From Bolinopsis microptera (Eukaryota; Ctenophora; Tentaculata; Lobata; Bolinopsidae), in contig NC_087073.1 of NCBI RefSeq assembly GCF_026151205.1, positions 13,287,837 to 13,351,836 of the forward strand: a DNA stretch of 64,000 bases, in the 5' to 3' direction. Positions within the stretch are counted from its first letter, which is position 1; the number at the start of each line of letters is the position of its first letter. Below are positions 43,275 through 54,570 of this stretch, one piece after another. Both the position numbers and the translations under genes were made by a program. A model generated the notes under the pieces. It saw only the letters and a program-made list of their open reading frames with translations, searched no databases and was not told where the DNA came from.

Positions 43275-43714
43275 TGATACAACTTATAGTCACTTCTCTC
43301 TTGTTGCAGGAATATCAGAAAAAGTGTCGCGTTGATACATGTTTCGTATCCCAATATCAGAGATAATATGGATACACCAGGAAGGAACACCTCTGCGCGG
43401 CGTAAGTAAATTTACAAGTTCGCGCGAAAAATTGTCTTATTTTCCTGGCGCTTTGTTCTCGCGCCGGGAGTGAATCACTAATTAGCTAACTACTTCACTA
43501 ACATAATCTACAATGCGAAGTAAGAGTTACCACGTTACTCTTTTATTTCTCCGTTAAGCCTACAATTCTAATAACTAACAATGGAGTATGAGGTCAATTA
43601 AATGTCCATAGATATGGATTATAGAAATTATATAAACACATAATTGAACAGCATGAGACAAGTGGAAAACTAACAAACGAATAGATTTCAAGCTCGTAAA
43701 GGATCGTTGCTGGA

Positions 43715-43915
43715 TATTGGAGATTTCAAAACTGTAGTCCGACAGTCAAAGTTCTCTTGTCTAACTTTAGTGCGTATCGAACTTGACTCCAGATAGAGCA
43801 CTTTAGTTCGACAGAGTCGAACCTCAGGGTTTGTCGAACTACATGGTATAAGTGACGAACTAGAGTGCGTGTCGAACTTGGGTACGTGTACCGAATCTAC
43901 CATGGTAAAAACATC
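43715..43915. repeat. Diverged MULE TIR-like repeat
   Basis: Repeats of a unit like gttcgacacgcactctagtt cg occur here on the minus strand. They resemble the tagtgcgacacgtactctag units of the Mutator-like element at 44.9-46.2 kb, with systematic differences, so this is probably the end of an older relative. Confidence 0.5.
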
Positions 43916-44325
43916 TTCACACCGTAAAATGGGCAAAAGCTACAATAACGGTTCCTCCGACATTGTTTACAGCGGGCAATATCCTTTATTTCATTCAATT
44001 CTTCTGAAGTGTTCATGACCAAATTACGGTCTTTAGGATCGTCCATTAATAATTTAAGGAGGCTTTTGCCGGGACAACCTATACACCCTTTTAATTTTGA
44101 CAGGGCAGCTCAGAAGTAGATGGTTCTAAAACAAAACATAAATAAATCTAATCCCTTTAAAATAAATATGCTACCTTCTAGCTTACTCATAGAACACAAC
44201 TCGGAATGAGCTTTTATACTTCATATTCAAATCAAGCGGTAAGTAAATATTGATAATATAACTAACTCTACTGCATTATAATCCACCTTGCGTGGCTGAG
44301 AGGACCAATTCGTTCTCTCGACAGT

Positions 44326-44640
44326 TCAGGACTCAGAACCCCTTAAATTTTTTAATGGCAGGTCTATCCTGTGAAGGCACCAAATAAATCTTTGCAATTC
44401 CCATCCAGAATTCTTCTCTAAGAGGGCTATAATCCCATTGTGACGTCCGGTGTTGACGTTAGTGGCGTAACAGCCACAAGATCTTAGTGGCGAGTTGTCT
44501 AATGTCGATCCTAAGCTCATCACAATGCTGCATCTTTTCTCCCGTCAAGGTAGAGCGACTCCACTTTCAGATTCCGAAGGTCTTCTAACTCATTCTCTTT
44601 AGATCGCTGCACTATCTTTGGATTTCTTCAGTCTCCTGAA
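44326..44640 (-). pseudogene. Fragment of a transposon-associated protein family (CDGTNVNTG type)
   Basis: The frame contains LRSCGCYATNVNTGRHNGII, WELQRFIWCLHRIDLPLKNL and, in a shifted upstream frame, LKVESLYLDGRKDAAL. These match, as I recall, an uncharacterised protein common in invertebrate genomes with repeat-like copy number (LGCDGTxVNTG, LHxNELP). The frameshift near 44525 marks it as decayed. Confidence 0.45.
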
Positions 44641-45394
44641 ATATATTATGTCACAATAGATCATTAGATGATACGTAAAGATACTGTACAGGCAATCCAT
44701 GATTGTTGATTTGTTTGCATACCCAAAAATATTTCTTTTACATTAATAGCTTATAAAAACCCCAACATTAGGATGTATTTGAAAAGTAACTTAAAACGAC
44801 ATGCAGAGCGACCAATAACGCCTGAATCAATGCTTGGTAGCACAAACCGGAGGTTAAAAATGAATATTTGACCACATGGTGACATGGTTGTTGCATGGGT
44901 CACTTGCAAGTTCATGGTAATCGTACTGTAGTGCGACACGTACTCTAGTGCGACACGTACTCTAGTGCGAAGTCCGACAAAAACACCCTCTGTCGCACTA
45001 CAGTACGTGTCGCACTACGATCCAGGTAGCGTACTCTAGTGCGACAAAATATCCTGCCTTATTTCCAAGTTCAGGTCACATCCTATCCTTCTTATGGACC
45101 ATTAAGTGACTCGTCGGGTCGGTTCACATCACTTATTTCGAATTGATCTTGCGAATACGATTCGTTGGTTCACATCACGTGTTTCGAAGTTATCCACTGA
45201 TCATAATTCCTTCGGGTCAGTTCAAGCCACGTATGCAGTGTGTGATCCACTGGGTAACTCTTAAGCAGCATATGATCCTCATTCCTATCACACGCATCGT
45301 ATGAAGGTATATCTCCGATTGGGATAACAAGTTCATATGCTTGGGCCATAAATAAGGTCACGATGATTCTACCAAAGCATCGAACAACATCAAC

Positions 45395-45619
45395 ATGTCT
45401 TCTTCAATCACCTTCATTCCTGGACGCACTACTGGTTCAAGAAGCGTTATCTACGACGGATACCGCTACTGCCTGGATAAGAATCGCGACGACAAGACCT
45501 ACTTGCGATGCACTGAGAAGACCTGCTCCGGACGTCTCAGTCTGACGAACAACACTACTGTGACCTGGACGCAGCTGAAAGCAACCCTTCCTTCGGAGAT
45601 GGATTCCTTTGCTGCCTAG
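45395..45619 (+). pseudogene. FLYWCH zinc-finger N-terminus of MULE transposase
   Basis: 74 residues: ITFIPGRTTGSRSVIYDGYR, then YC...TYLRCTEKTCSGRLSL. This is a FLYWCH finger up to its second cysteine pair. The histidine pair is missing because the frame departs at about residue 55 into unrelated sequence, consistent with an internal deletion. Confidence 0.8.
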
Positions 45620-45639
45620 TGACTACTACGAACGTACCT

Positions 45640-45860
45640 GGGTCGGAACACAAACCTCCTCTCCCCCTTGATGGGCTGCACCAACCCTACTATCTGGCGA
45701 TTTATCGACGTCCTGAAGAAGGAGCAGGATCTAACCCAATGGAAGATCAACCAGAAGAATGAAGATGCTTATTCGCCGACTGAAGAAGTGGACTGATTAC
45801 GACCGTCGCTTGAACGCTGTGATTGACAGCTACGATGATTATTACAGAATGGATTAGTTG
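45640..45860 (+). pseudogene. C-terminal end of FLYWCH-type MULE transposase
   Basis: One frame gives MGCTNPTIWRFIDVLKKEQD followed by LTQWKINQKNEDAY; after a frameshift near 45772 another gives KKWTDYDRRLNAVIDSYDDY. This matches the end of FLYWCH-MULE transposases (PxIWxFIxxLKxEQxLT...). The catalytic DDE core between it and the FLYWCH part is absent. Confidence 0.75.
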
Positions 45861-46210
45861 AAGTGTGTTGGAACAATGATTTGAATATTGTGATTGCAAT
45901 CTTTGATTTTATATTTAACCCCATTACTCATACACGACTACACTCTCGTCATTAAAAATGGAAAGTAAAATTTTTATTGAATGTGTAAAGTGTTTTGTCG
46001 CACTTTAGTTCGTGTCGCACTACAGTCCAGGTAGCGCACTGTAGTGCGACAGTGTCGGCCTTGAAAGTTCTCTGTCGCACTAGGGTACGTGTCGCACTAC
46101 GATCCAGGTAGCGTACTCTACTGCGACAGTGTCGATCTTGGAGGTTTCGCACTAGGGTACGTGTCGCACTAGAGTACGTGTCGCACTACAGTACGTGAAC
46201 CCAAGTTCAT

Positions 46211-48300
46211 ATATCACATACTTGGTTTTACATTTCGGAAAGCAGCGTGGGTTTCAGAGTTCCGACTCCACTTGAGGATATGCTCCTGATAGCGTAATCC
46301 AGTTTCTTTATATTTGGGATAACCTCCGAAACAGAAACCATGTCCCCCTCCGCCGCTTTTGTGGTGATGTAGAATGGCTTCAGTACCGCAATAGCTTTGG
46401 TCAGAAGATCCCAATCGTGAGGAGTCATCTGCAAAATTCAGTTGATCAATACTTAGCCTGTACATTGAGAAGTGAGCTAGGAATTAGGAGGTCCAGCGGA
46501 CAAGAATTTGTTCCAGTTACATTCCAGGGACATTGATTCTCTAAACTTGATGTTAACTAGTGCTACTCAGAAAATGAGAGATGAGTCAAAAGAGCTGCAT
46601 GTAAACTGACCTGTTGAGATGCAGACAACGATAACTCTGCATTTTGAGCGGTGATTGTTATTGCATATTTTTTATTCTGAAAGGCCTGGAAGATCATGTA
46701 ATAACTGTTCCATCTCGTGTCCACTGCAACTGGTCTGATGAGAGTTGCCTCTACTGCTTGATTTTCATTCAGTAGACGTTTACCTGCATGTGCGGGATAG
46801 TTTAACATATGATAGTTAAGAAATGATAAACGCAAGTCGTAACAATGATAGTTTTGCCAAGATTATGTCACTCAACGAACATGTACCTACGGCAACATTT
46901 TAATCAAACGTTATTAATGTGTACATTTCAGTAAGAAAATATTTTGAATCAGCCGTTGTTATCAGATTAAGTATGTGACAATGAAATCATCAAACAGAAA
47001 ACCTAAGGTAAATGTAGTGATTCTCACCCGCAGGGGTTCTAAACTCCTTGATAAGACTCTTGATCTTTTTGATAAGCCGGTTAACTCCACTTTGAGAAAA
47101 ACAGAATTCTTTACGATGAGATTCAGTAGATGGAGAAAACAGGATCCAGGCGGACAAAGCCTTTTTCATGTTTGAAGCAGTGTCGCTGATAACGCAGTGA
47201 AGTTTCTCTTCGGACAGACCCCATGCCTGCAGTACAAATGACACATTGTTCTTTAACGAGTCACGTAATAATTTGTAATTAGAAACTATGTGGGCAGCTA
47301 ACGGTTAATATTTTCTACTATCAAAAAGCTAAGCGCACTCTGATGAACTCGAAATGAGCATGTATTTCGAATTTTACAATCTATATGGCATTGGCAGTCC
47401 TGAGTTCTGAGTTTGAACTTTGATCATGGGGTTAGAAATGACACAAATTAGATATATATATGAGCTAAATTATTCAGATTTAACGATAGAACTTACCGGT
47501 ATGTGCTCGGTTATAGGGAAGGCATCTCAGTACAATAACTTTTCTTTCGAAGTTTGTAGTTACGAAGTGTATTATGACCCCCAAATAGGAATCCAGCGCT
47601 TTTGACAACCAAACATCACAGCTCAGACTGTAATCAGCTCCTTTCAGTCAATAAATTTCTTCAGTTTAAACTGTACTCTATCATATAATTCAGGAAACAG
47701 TTTTGTGCGCACCACCTTCTCTGAGGGTATGTCAAACTTCTTGTTCAAACCTGAATGAGCCGGAAGTCAGATGATCTTAATTTATCTGTAAATGATTATC
47801 CAACAAATGATTGTCAATCTGCTGCTAATTTACTTAATAGCAATCAATTTTATCATCACAAAGAACTCAATTGGAATTTTAATCTGGGGTCATCACAGCT
47901 CGAGCCTAGAAAAGTTTTTTTTTTATTGAGCTAAGTTATTAAAAACGTCCCAAATCAATCTTACCGTCAACAAACTGTTGAAATTGTTCATTCTCAACAG
48001 TCGTGTATGGGAGCATCTGATCAATAATCCATTTCAGGAGCAACTTTTTAGATCTTTTTGACGTTCATCAGTCTAGTAACAGTGGCGCCGCTCCAGACTG
48101 CCCCCAGTGTGGGCTGATTAGATGTTGTCAGTTGATACATCGATCTCCGCTCAGCTTCGACTTCATCAGACTTTTGTCTCTTGAGTCTTGACCCTCTGTG
48201 ATTCACGTATTGCAGTTGCTTCCTTGTGTTTAGAAGGGTGCTTATGTTTCAAATGATCCCATAAAATGGTTACCTGGATATCATCCTAGCCTAAGGCATG
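46211..48300 (-). pseudogene. Decayed BED-finger/hAT-type transposase gene
   Basis: Read right to left: a worn BED finger (WDHLKHKHPSKHKEAT near 48230), LLLKWIIDQMLPYTTVENEQ near 47990, a segment ADYSLSCDVWLSKALDSYLG then VIIHFVTTNFERK near 47560, LHCVISDTASNMKKALSAW near 47180, VDTRWNSYYMIFQAFQNKKY near 46690, and DLLTKAIAVLKPFYITTKAA near 46370. This is the full order of ZBED/hAT transposases except the C-terminal hATC. Frameshifts (for example near 47650) and the MULE at its 3' side indicate a dead copy; some gaps have usable splice signals (gtaagt at 47500, gtgaga at 47028). Confidence 0.75.
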
Positions 48301-48489
48301 TGACGTGACAAGCACCTGCAGCAAAGATTAGATTAGATTAGATTAAGAATAATGACATAAACATCATCACTAGTTTTAAACAATCTTTCTGATTTCCTCA
48401 TTATCAGAACTGTGAACATTTCACAGCCTTCGTCATTAAAAAACAAACAAATTCTATAACTAACATAATTGTCATAATTTATTTAGAGA

Positions 48490-48654
48490 GTTAATACTGA
48501 GTGGAAGAGTAGCTACCGAGGGAAATATCGAGTAACACTGATGAATACAGAGAGTTAATACTGAGTGGGAGAATAACTACTGAGGGAAATGTAGAGTATC
48601 ACTGATGAAGACAGAGAATTAATACTGAGTGGGAGAGTAGCTACTGAGGGAAAA
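48490..48654. repeat. About 60-bp tandem repeat, 3 copies
   Basis: Unit includes gagttaatactgagtgggag and agtagctactgagggaaat with a tail of cactgatgaagacaga. It runs straight into the 91-bp array. Confidence 0.85.
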
Positions 48655-49547
48655 TGTGACCTCCAGATCAGTAAAATTAAGGGTGCTGGAAGAGCTGCAT
48701 AGAGTCCACTAGTATTTAATATTAGCCTGTACTGGCTCAATAAAATGTGACCTCCAGATCAGTAAAATTAGGGGTGCTGGAAGAGCTGCATAGAGTCCAC
48801 TAGTATTTAATATTAGCCTGTACTGGCTCAATAAAATGTGACCTCCAGATCAGTAAAATTAGGGGTGCTGGGAGAGCTGCATAGAGTCCACTAGTATTTA
48901 ATATTAGCCTGTACTGGTTCAATAAAATATGACCTCCAGATCAGTAAAATTAGGGGTGCTGGAAGAGCTGCATAGAGTCCACTAGTATTTAATATTAGCC
49001 TGTACTGGCTCAATAAAATGTGACTTCCAGATCATTAAAATTAAGGGTGCTGGAAGAACTGCATAGAGTCCACTAGTATTTAATATTAGCCTGTACTGGC
49101 TCAATAGAATGTGACCTCCAGATCAGTAAAATTAAGGGTGCTGGAAGAGCTGCATAGAGTCCACTAGTATTTAATATTAGCCTGTACTGGCTCAAAAAAA
49201 TATGACCTCCAGATCAGTAAAATTAGGGGTGCTGGAAGAGCTGCATAGAGTCCACTAGTATTTAATATTAGCCTGTACTAGCTCAATAAAATGTGACCTC
49301 CAGATCAGTAAAATTAGGGGGTGCTGGAAGAGCTGCATAGAGTCCACTACTATTTAATATTAGCCTGTACTAGCTCAATAGAATGTGACCTCCAGATCAG
49401 TAAAATTAAGGGTGCTGGAAGAGCTGCATAGAGTCCACTAGTATTTAATATTAGCCTGTACTGGCTCAATAAAATGTGACCTCCAGATCAGTTAAATTAA
49501 GGGTGCTGGAAGAATTTGCATAGAGTCCACTAGTATTTAATATTAGC
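48655..49547. repeat. 91-bp tandem repeat, nearly 10 copies
   Basis: Unit starts tgtgacctccagatcagtaa, with rggggtgctggaagagctgc and agtccactagtatttaatat, and ends tgtactggctcaataaaa. Copies differ by a few substitutions and short indels. The minus-strand unit holds a long polypyrimidine and an ag, but no exon nearby uses it. Confidence 0.93.
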
Positions 49548-50884
49548 CCCAAAAAAGCGGTCCTGGTCGAGCCTTAGAGATGTTAGATGTATAAATTTGG
49601 GGATTGAAGTGGTTTGCAATAACCAGAGAGATGTTAAACAAATCGAACAACAGGTTGAACAAAAAAGCATGTGTAAAAAGTTATCGAGTGATAAAATAGG
49701 ACAAAGGAGAAAGCATAAATATGATCTTAGGCAGCTAGACGCCAGCTAGCTCATCGCGGTGTCACATGACTTTAATACCACGATATCATTGGTCATCTAT
49801 ATATCCAATGCGAAATATAAATATAGCGCGTTTTTCATGAATTAGTAGCGCCGTACAAAAATTAAGCAGTTTGGAACAAAATTACAAGTTTTAAGTTTAC
49901 AGAAATATTGAAACATTTCAATTTTTGTTTGCATGAAGGTTCTAATGACTTAATAAAGTCGTTTAGATAATAAAAATACTACAAAGATACCAAGTAAACT
50001 CACAAATATTGCAACTTGGTTAAAAACAATGCATTTAACTGTTTTGGTGGCGCGCGCGCGCCATCTCAGTCAATTACTCCCATATTTGGTCAAATAGGAT
50101 AATAGGGACGCAGAATATGCGTCCCTCTAAAAAGTCCGATTCCCTTCATGGTATGCCCCTTTTTCCGCCTTCGGCGGCGCGCGCTTCGCGCGCGAAAAGT
50201 GGCATGCAACGTATGTCAAGTGTCGCGCGTAGTCGTAGTCGTACAGTTCACATACATAGCCATGTGTCTATGCGTACTGCGTGACGCGCTTGTTTCACGT
50301 TCGCGCGCTACTGCAAGCTAGAGGGCTCTGGTTAGAGCAAGTCGTACAGCGTAGTGACTGGCGTTGATTCACGATGTCAATTCGTCGACAGTCTTGAAAC
50401 AAATTTGATTGACGATGTCAATCCGTCGAGATCGTTGCTCTGCGAAGCAGAGCAACGATCGTCGACGATGCAAGAATGCTAGTTTGCGCGGCGCGTCGAA
50501 GCGGCGAAGTCCTCCAAGAAACAAATGTTTTCAGAGTATCATATCATCCGTTAAATCAGATAGGTCCACTGATAACCAATTAAATAGTAAATAGACTCAA
50601 TGGCCAAATTTGTATTACTATTAGATGAACGTAAAGTTTATGATTGATGCATTGTTATATTATTAATGAACAAAAAATACATTTAATTTTGAAATATTTA
50701 AATTGGGATCATGAACACAGAACAGAACAAAATCAATCGTATTTGTATTTGACAGGGAGAAAGAAAGGTTTTGTTCAAAATTCAACACAAAAGTTTGGGG
50801 TTTAACATAATTGAAATTAAACGGTGATTTTCAAAGTAGTTTAGGCTCGTTGAATATTTTATACAACTCAGTTCTTGTCATTGG
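49548..50884. other. Intergenic with GC-rich foldback segment
   Basis: Contains gcgcgcgcgc at 50051-50060, a hairpin-prone ttcggcggcgcgcgcttcgc segment (50170-50195), and a block (50344-50520) with gatcgttgctctgcgaagca and a palindrome gagcaacgatcgtcgacgat. Part of this block recurs inverted at 56409-56457. No gene recognised. Confidence 0.6.
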
Positions 50885-53800
50885 TCATGATCGACCATTT
50901 TGAAGAGACAGAAGGTTTTTAGGCAGCTCCATCTCTATCGTTGCATCATTTGAGTTGTCATTTTTCTGTTCAAACTTTTTCGAGGACCTTTTAGGGCCCT
51001 GGTAGTCGAAACACCACTTGGCAAGAGCGAAAACAAAGAACTGCCCAAATTCGATGATGGTGAAGGCACTGCAACCAAGAAACAGCCCCAGCACTCCGCC
51101 TACATCACCTGATATAATTATAGATATTTAAGTACAAATAGTGACGGAAAATCAAAAATTATTATAATAAACATGCCAAGAGTGAACGAATTTGTTGGAC
51201 CACTGTGAATTTCATTTCTGATACAGCATAAAAATATAGACCTTCACAATCTCCTCAACAATCTAAGAGCCTGAATCTAAAGGTAATATTAGACTCACCG
51301 AGGAAGTTACCCCAGCCATAGGTAACTATCTCCCTTATCTCAGAAACCTGCATGTTAGAGAACATTATCTCTATCACCAGCAGGTTATCCATAACATCCT
51401 CCTTTGTAGTGTAACCTGGACAGTGCAGGTATTATAGTGACTGTGTTCTTTACATCAATAAATTTCCACGATACGTATTACGTAATGAGAAGAATGCTCC
51501 AGCAAATAAACCCGAACTTACCAGCTGGTAAACTGTCCACCTTTTTGTGAGCGTAGTATTTATTGAGGGAGGAGCTGGAGAGTTGGGCAGTGTACTGTGT
51601 TTCTTTACAGGGAGGCGGACAATTACAGATAGGGTTCAGGTTTCTCACGTCCGAGTATCTCGCAACTGAAGTGTGCACGTGTCATGGTTCCTATCGGGCT
51701 AGGATTGGAGGACGAAACTCTCCTATAATTCATTTACATAAGAAAACAGAAGAAGTAGCGAATAATAAACAAAAAGTAAGACTTACCCCACTTTTTGTAC
51801 TGTTTTATGCCGCATTTAGCCCACTGTTCTAGAGTACATGCCTTGTACTCCACAGCCGGGTTATTTTGAGGGTAAGGTGGTACTATCAGTACACAGCCAC
51901 ACTCTCTTATCAGTGCGTAGTCTCTACATTGGGCTATACAACTGAAAACTAGAAGTTAACACTATTTGCACAATGCACATGTTACACAACTTATTGGATG
52001 TGTTATATCTGATTTTTGGTTCACCGTTCAATTCACCACCGTGAAGCGTCAAACTGTATAACGAAATGTCATGATTGAACGCAATCTTTATGGTTTGAAT
52101 ATTTGACCCTACTCTGTATTAGGGGGAAAGGGGGGATCATGAGTATTTAACCTGTTTTCCTCGTATCTGCCGTAAGTGTTAACCACCAGACTCTGATCAC
52201 ATGACCCAGCTGGAGGGGGTTCTCTAAACTCCTACACAGGATAATCACCATATTAGGTAATGTTACCATCGTTACACTACCATATAGTGTAACTTTTAGT
52301 TCTCTAAACATCTACAGAGAATTGGCAGTTTGCTGAGTTTCCAGAGAAATGGTTCTCCTCCAAAGTGCTTAAACTTACCTTGACCATGCTTAGGTCCACC
52401 TTGTAGATACTACCGGGGCTCATGAAGAAACCGGAGGGTATAGTGCTGGAGTAGGTCTCGTGGTCGTGAAATGCTACCGTGTAACCATACTGGGCGTTCT
52501 GTTTTGCTGATTCGCTGAAATGTAGGAGCTATAGTATATACTATATATATTATATAACCTTGTAACCATACTGGGCGTTCTGTTTTGCTGATTCGCTGAA
52601 AAGTAGGAGCTATAGTATGATGAATCATGAATGATGGTATGATGAATTGTAAAAAGACAGGGCAGATGTTCTATTAGTATTCTTCAATTTGTCGAGGATG
52701 AATTATTCATAACGAGAAATGTCGGGGAGAAATTATAGTAGGGCCAAGTTATTTTTAACATGAAAACTACGTCCCAGGCTCACTCATTGCCTTGCCACCT
52801 ATTGATCTGATAAAGATAATAAGAGAACCTGTAATCGTCCAGATCTGCAAAGAATATAAGCCTCATCTTGCCGTAGTCTCCACCTTTTCCACGTAGCTTT
52901 CCTTCTGGGTTCACTCTGAAGCAGTTCCCGCTGATACTTGCTTCCTGTAAGAGGTGTGTTTTTTCGAGAACTATCTTTCTGGAATGGATGACTTTATTAA
53001 TTCTTGAAATATAAATTTATGTTCGAAAGAAATTTTGTTTCCTGTACTGCTACTTTTTTATTTTTAGTATCATGCCCCGTTTCTATTTTGGAGAATTTCT
53101 GCAATCTGTCATGATAAGATAACACAAACCCGCTCAAAGTACATTTTCCCCAAAACCTTCTCATCGTTACAAATGTTGATGCTCTGTTCGCACTGTAGAA
53201 ACGTACTGTTAGCTGGACCCGCCTCTCTTATTATTTTCTCGTATGTAACATTCCTCCACCTGCACCAATGTTGAGTTATGAATTTTAACCAGTTGAAGCC
53301 GTTGTTTCCTCCAAATATGGGATATTATTCGTGACAATTAACCGATTTTTTCCGTTACAACGAAAAAAGTAAGTGAAAATGAAGATATTCTTGATGAGCA
53401 AATAATAAACTTACATTCTATAAGAGGGGTTATTCCATGGAATCCTTCTGGTAATCTTTTCGTCCCATTGGTCCAGCTTATTTATAATTTTCTCTAACCC
53501 TTTTTTAGTCTGAGACCAACGGTGTGAAACCTGCGATGAATTATATGAAACGTTGAAAATTATTTCCACGGCCTCTACTTCTGACTTTTACTTTTTTATT
53601 TTTGGTATCTTTTTGTTGGATTCTTTGCTACTCACTTCCCACGACCTCTGTTAACAGAGATAAGGGCTGATCTCTATTGCTTCACTGCAGATTCGTTAAT
53701 TTTCCTAACCTGAAATGAAACTTGGTCTTACCACATTGTGACTGCATATAGATATGGTTGGGAATAAGATCGAGGCTGGTCTTTGTCTATCCTTGTTGTT

Positions 53801-54164
53801 TGCTTCACTTGCGATCACTTGAAACTTAGTCCCTGAAAATAGGTCTATTAACAGAATTAAATTAAATTTGAGTGTAATTTTATATTTTAACCCTTCAAAC
53901 TTCGAAGTTGTGCTGCTATATTCTATCCTTAAATTCAACATTATTTCTGAACTTTTATTTTATTTATCCTGTATCCGCACCTGTCGGCTTGCCAATGAAT
54001 GAGATAGCAGATATGGCAATGACGTAGACAGCGTATCCGATACTAGCGAGCCAGATGATCAGGAAGAAAATCTTAATCAACTTCTGGTCTCCGTGAAAGA
54101 CGTACTTGACTCCGTGAGCACTTGTGTCAGCACTGAATTCTTTGAAATCGTCCAACCAACCCAG
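50885..54164 (-). CDS. ENaC/ASIC/degenerin family sodium channel subunit (N-terminal exon uncertain)
   Basis: Eleven exons join in phase into 500 aa: 54164-53981, 53832-53732, 53530-53415, 53259-53130, 52944-52829, 52514-52379, 52231-52152, 51941-51787, 51665-51522, 51415-51299 and 51108-50885. FKEFSADTSAHGVKYVFHGD leads into TM1 (IFFLIIWLASIGYAVYVIAI); FPTISICS follows. The extracellular part is cysteine-rich (SGNCFRVN, CIAQCRDYALIRECGC, NPICNCPPPCKETQY). The pore and TM2 are WGNFLGDVGGVLGLFLGCSA, with the G-x-S-like selectivity region read as GCS. Family channels are trimers gated by protons, peptides or force; cnidarian relatives are peptide-gated. An open exon at 54570-54452 has a donor whose phase does not fit, so the start codon is not settled. 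Confidence 0.88.
52478..52618. repeat. Tandem duplication of a splice acceptor and exon start in the channel gene
   Basis: The segment tgtaaccatactgggcgttc plus tgttttgctgattcgctgaaa and gtaggagctatagtat occurs twice, 80 bp apart. The left copy is the real exon (start 52514); the right copy is an intronic duplicate that keeps the acceptor but has no donor in frame. Confidence 0.88.
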
Positions 54165-54570
54165 CTGTTATGCGAAGAAATCACCAGAAAATTCATAGAG
54201 TTTAAATTGAAAGCTTGATTCATGTGGTTTTAAACTCGGATTTGAAACTTTATTTAATAATAAAGTTAAACCTCTTTGTACCGGGCTTTGGGGAGGGGGG
54301 GGGGGGGGAATTTTGGAGAAAAATAAAGTGCCCAGTATATCGAGGGACCCGGTATGGAGAGGCACAGTATTAACTATGATTATGAAGAGGTTTAAGTTGC
54401 CCTCAAAGTCAAACCTCGGCCCCATCATCCGGTACATATCTCTCTCCTAACCAGCCCTGAACGATCTTAAAAGCTAATTTTTCCTCCTTGTCCTCCGTCG
54501 AGCCGAACACTCGTGGATCGATTGTCTTCCATCTGTTACCCCCACCTGGCCTCAAAATCATCTTCAGGAT

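Larger units (their letters stand above)
44916..46201. mobile_element. Internally deleted Mutator-like element (MULE) with FLYWCH finger and 9-bp TSD
   Basis: Near-perfect TIRs: 44922-44971 against 46146-46195, each built of cgtactgtagtgcgacacgt-type units. The TIRs extend six weaker bases outward and are flanked by the 9-bp direct repeat CAAGTTCAT (44907-44915 and 46202-46210). Nine-base duplications are the mark of Mutator transposition. Inside are the N-terminal FLYWCH frame and the last part of a transposase. Confidence 0.88.

Noticed and set aside
48655..49547. CRISPR-like array because of regular units
   Set aside because: Units are contiguous 91-bp tandem copies without distinct spacers, in an animal genome.
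54452..54570. Open minus-strand exon (ILKMILRPGGGNRW) as the channel's first exon
   Set aside because: Its only donor (gttagg) is phase 2, while the next exon at 54164 needs phase 0; kept out of the model until transcripts are seen.
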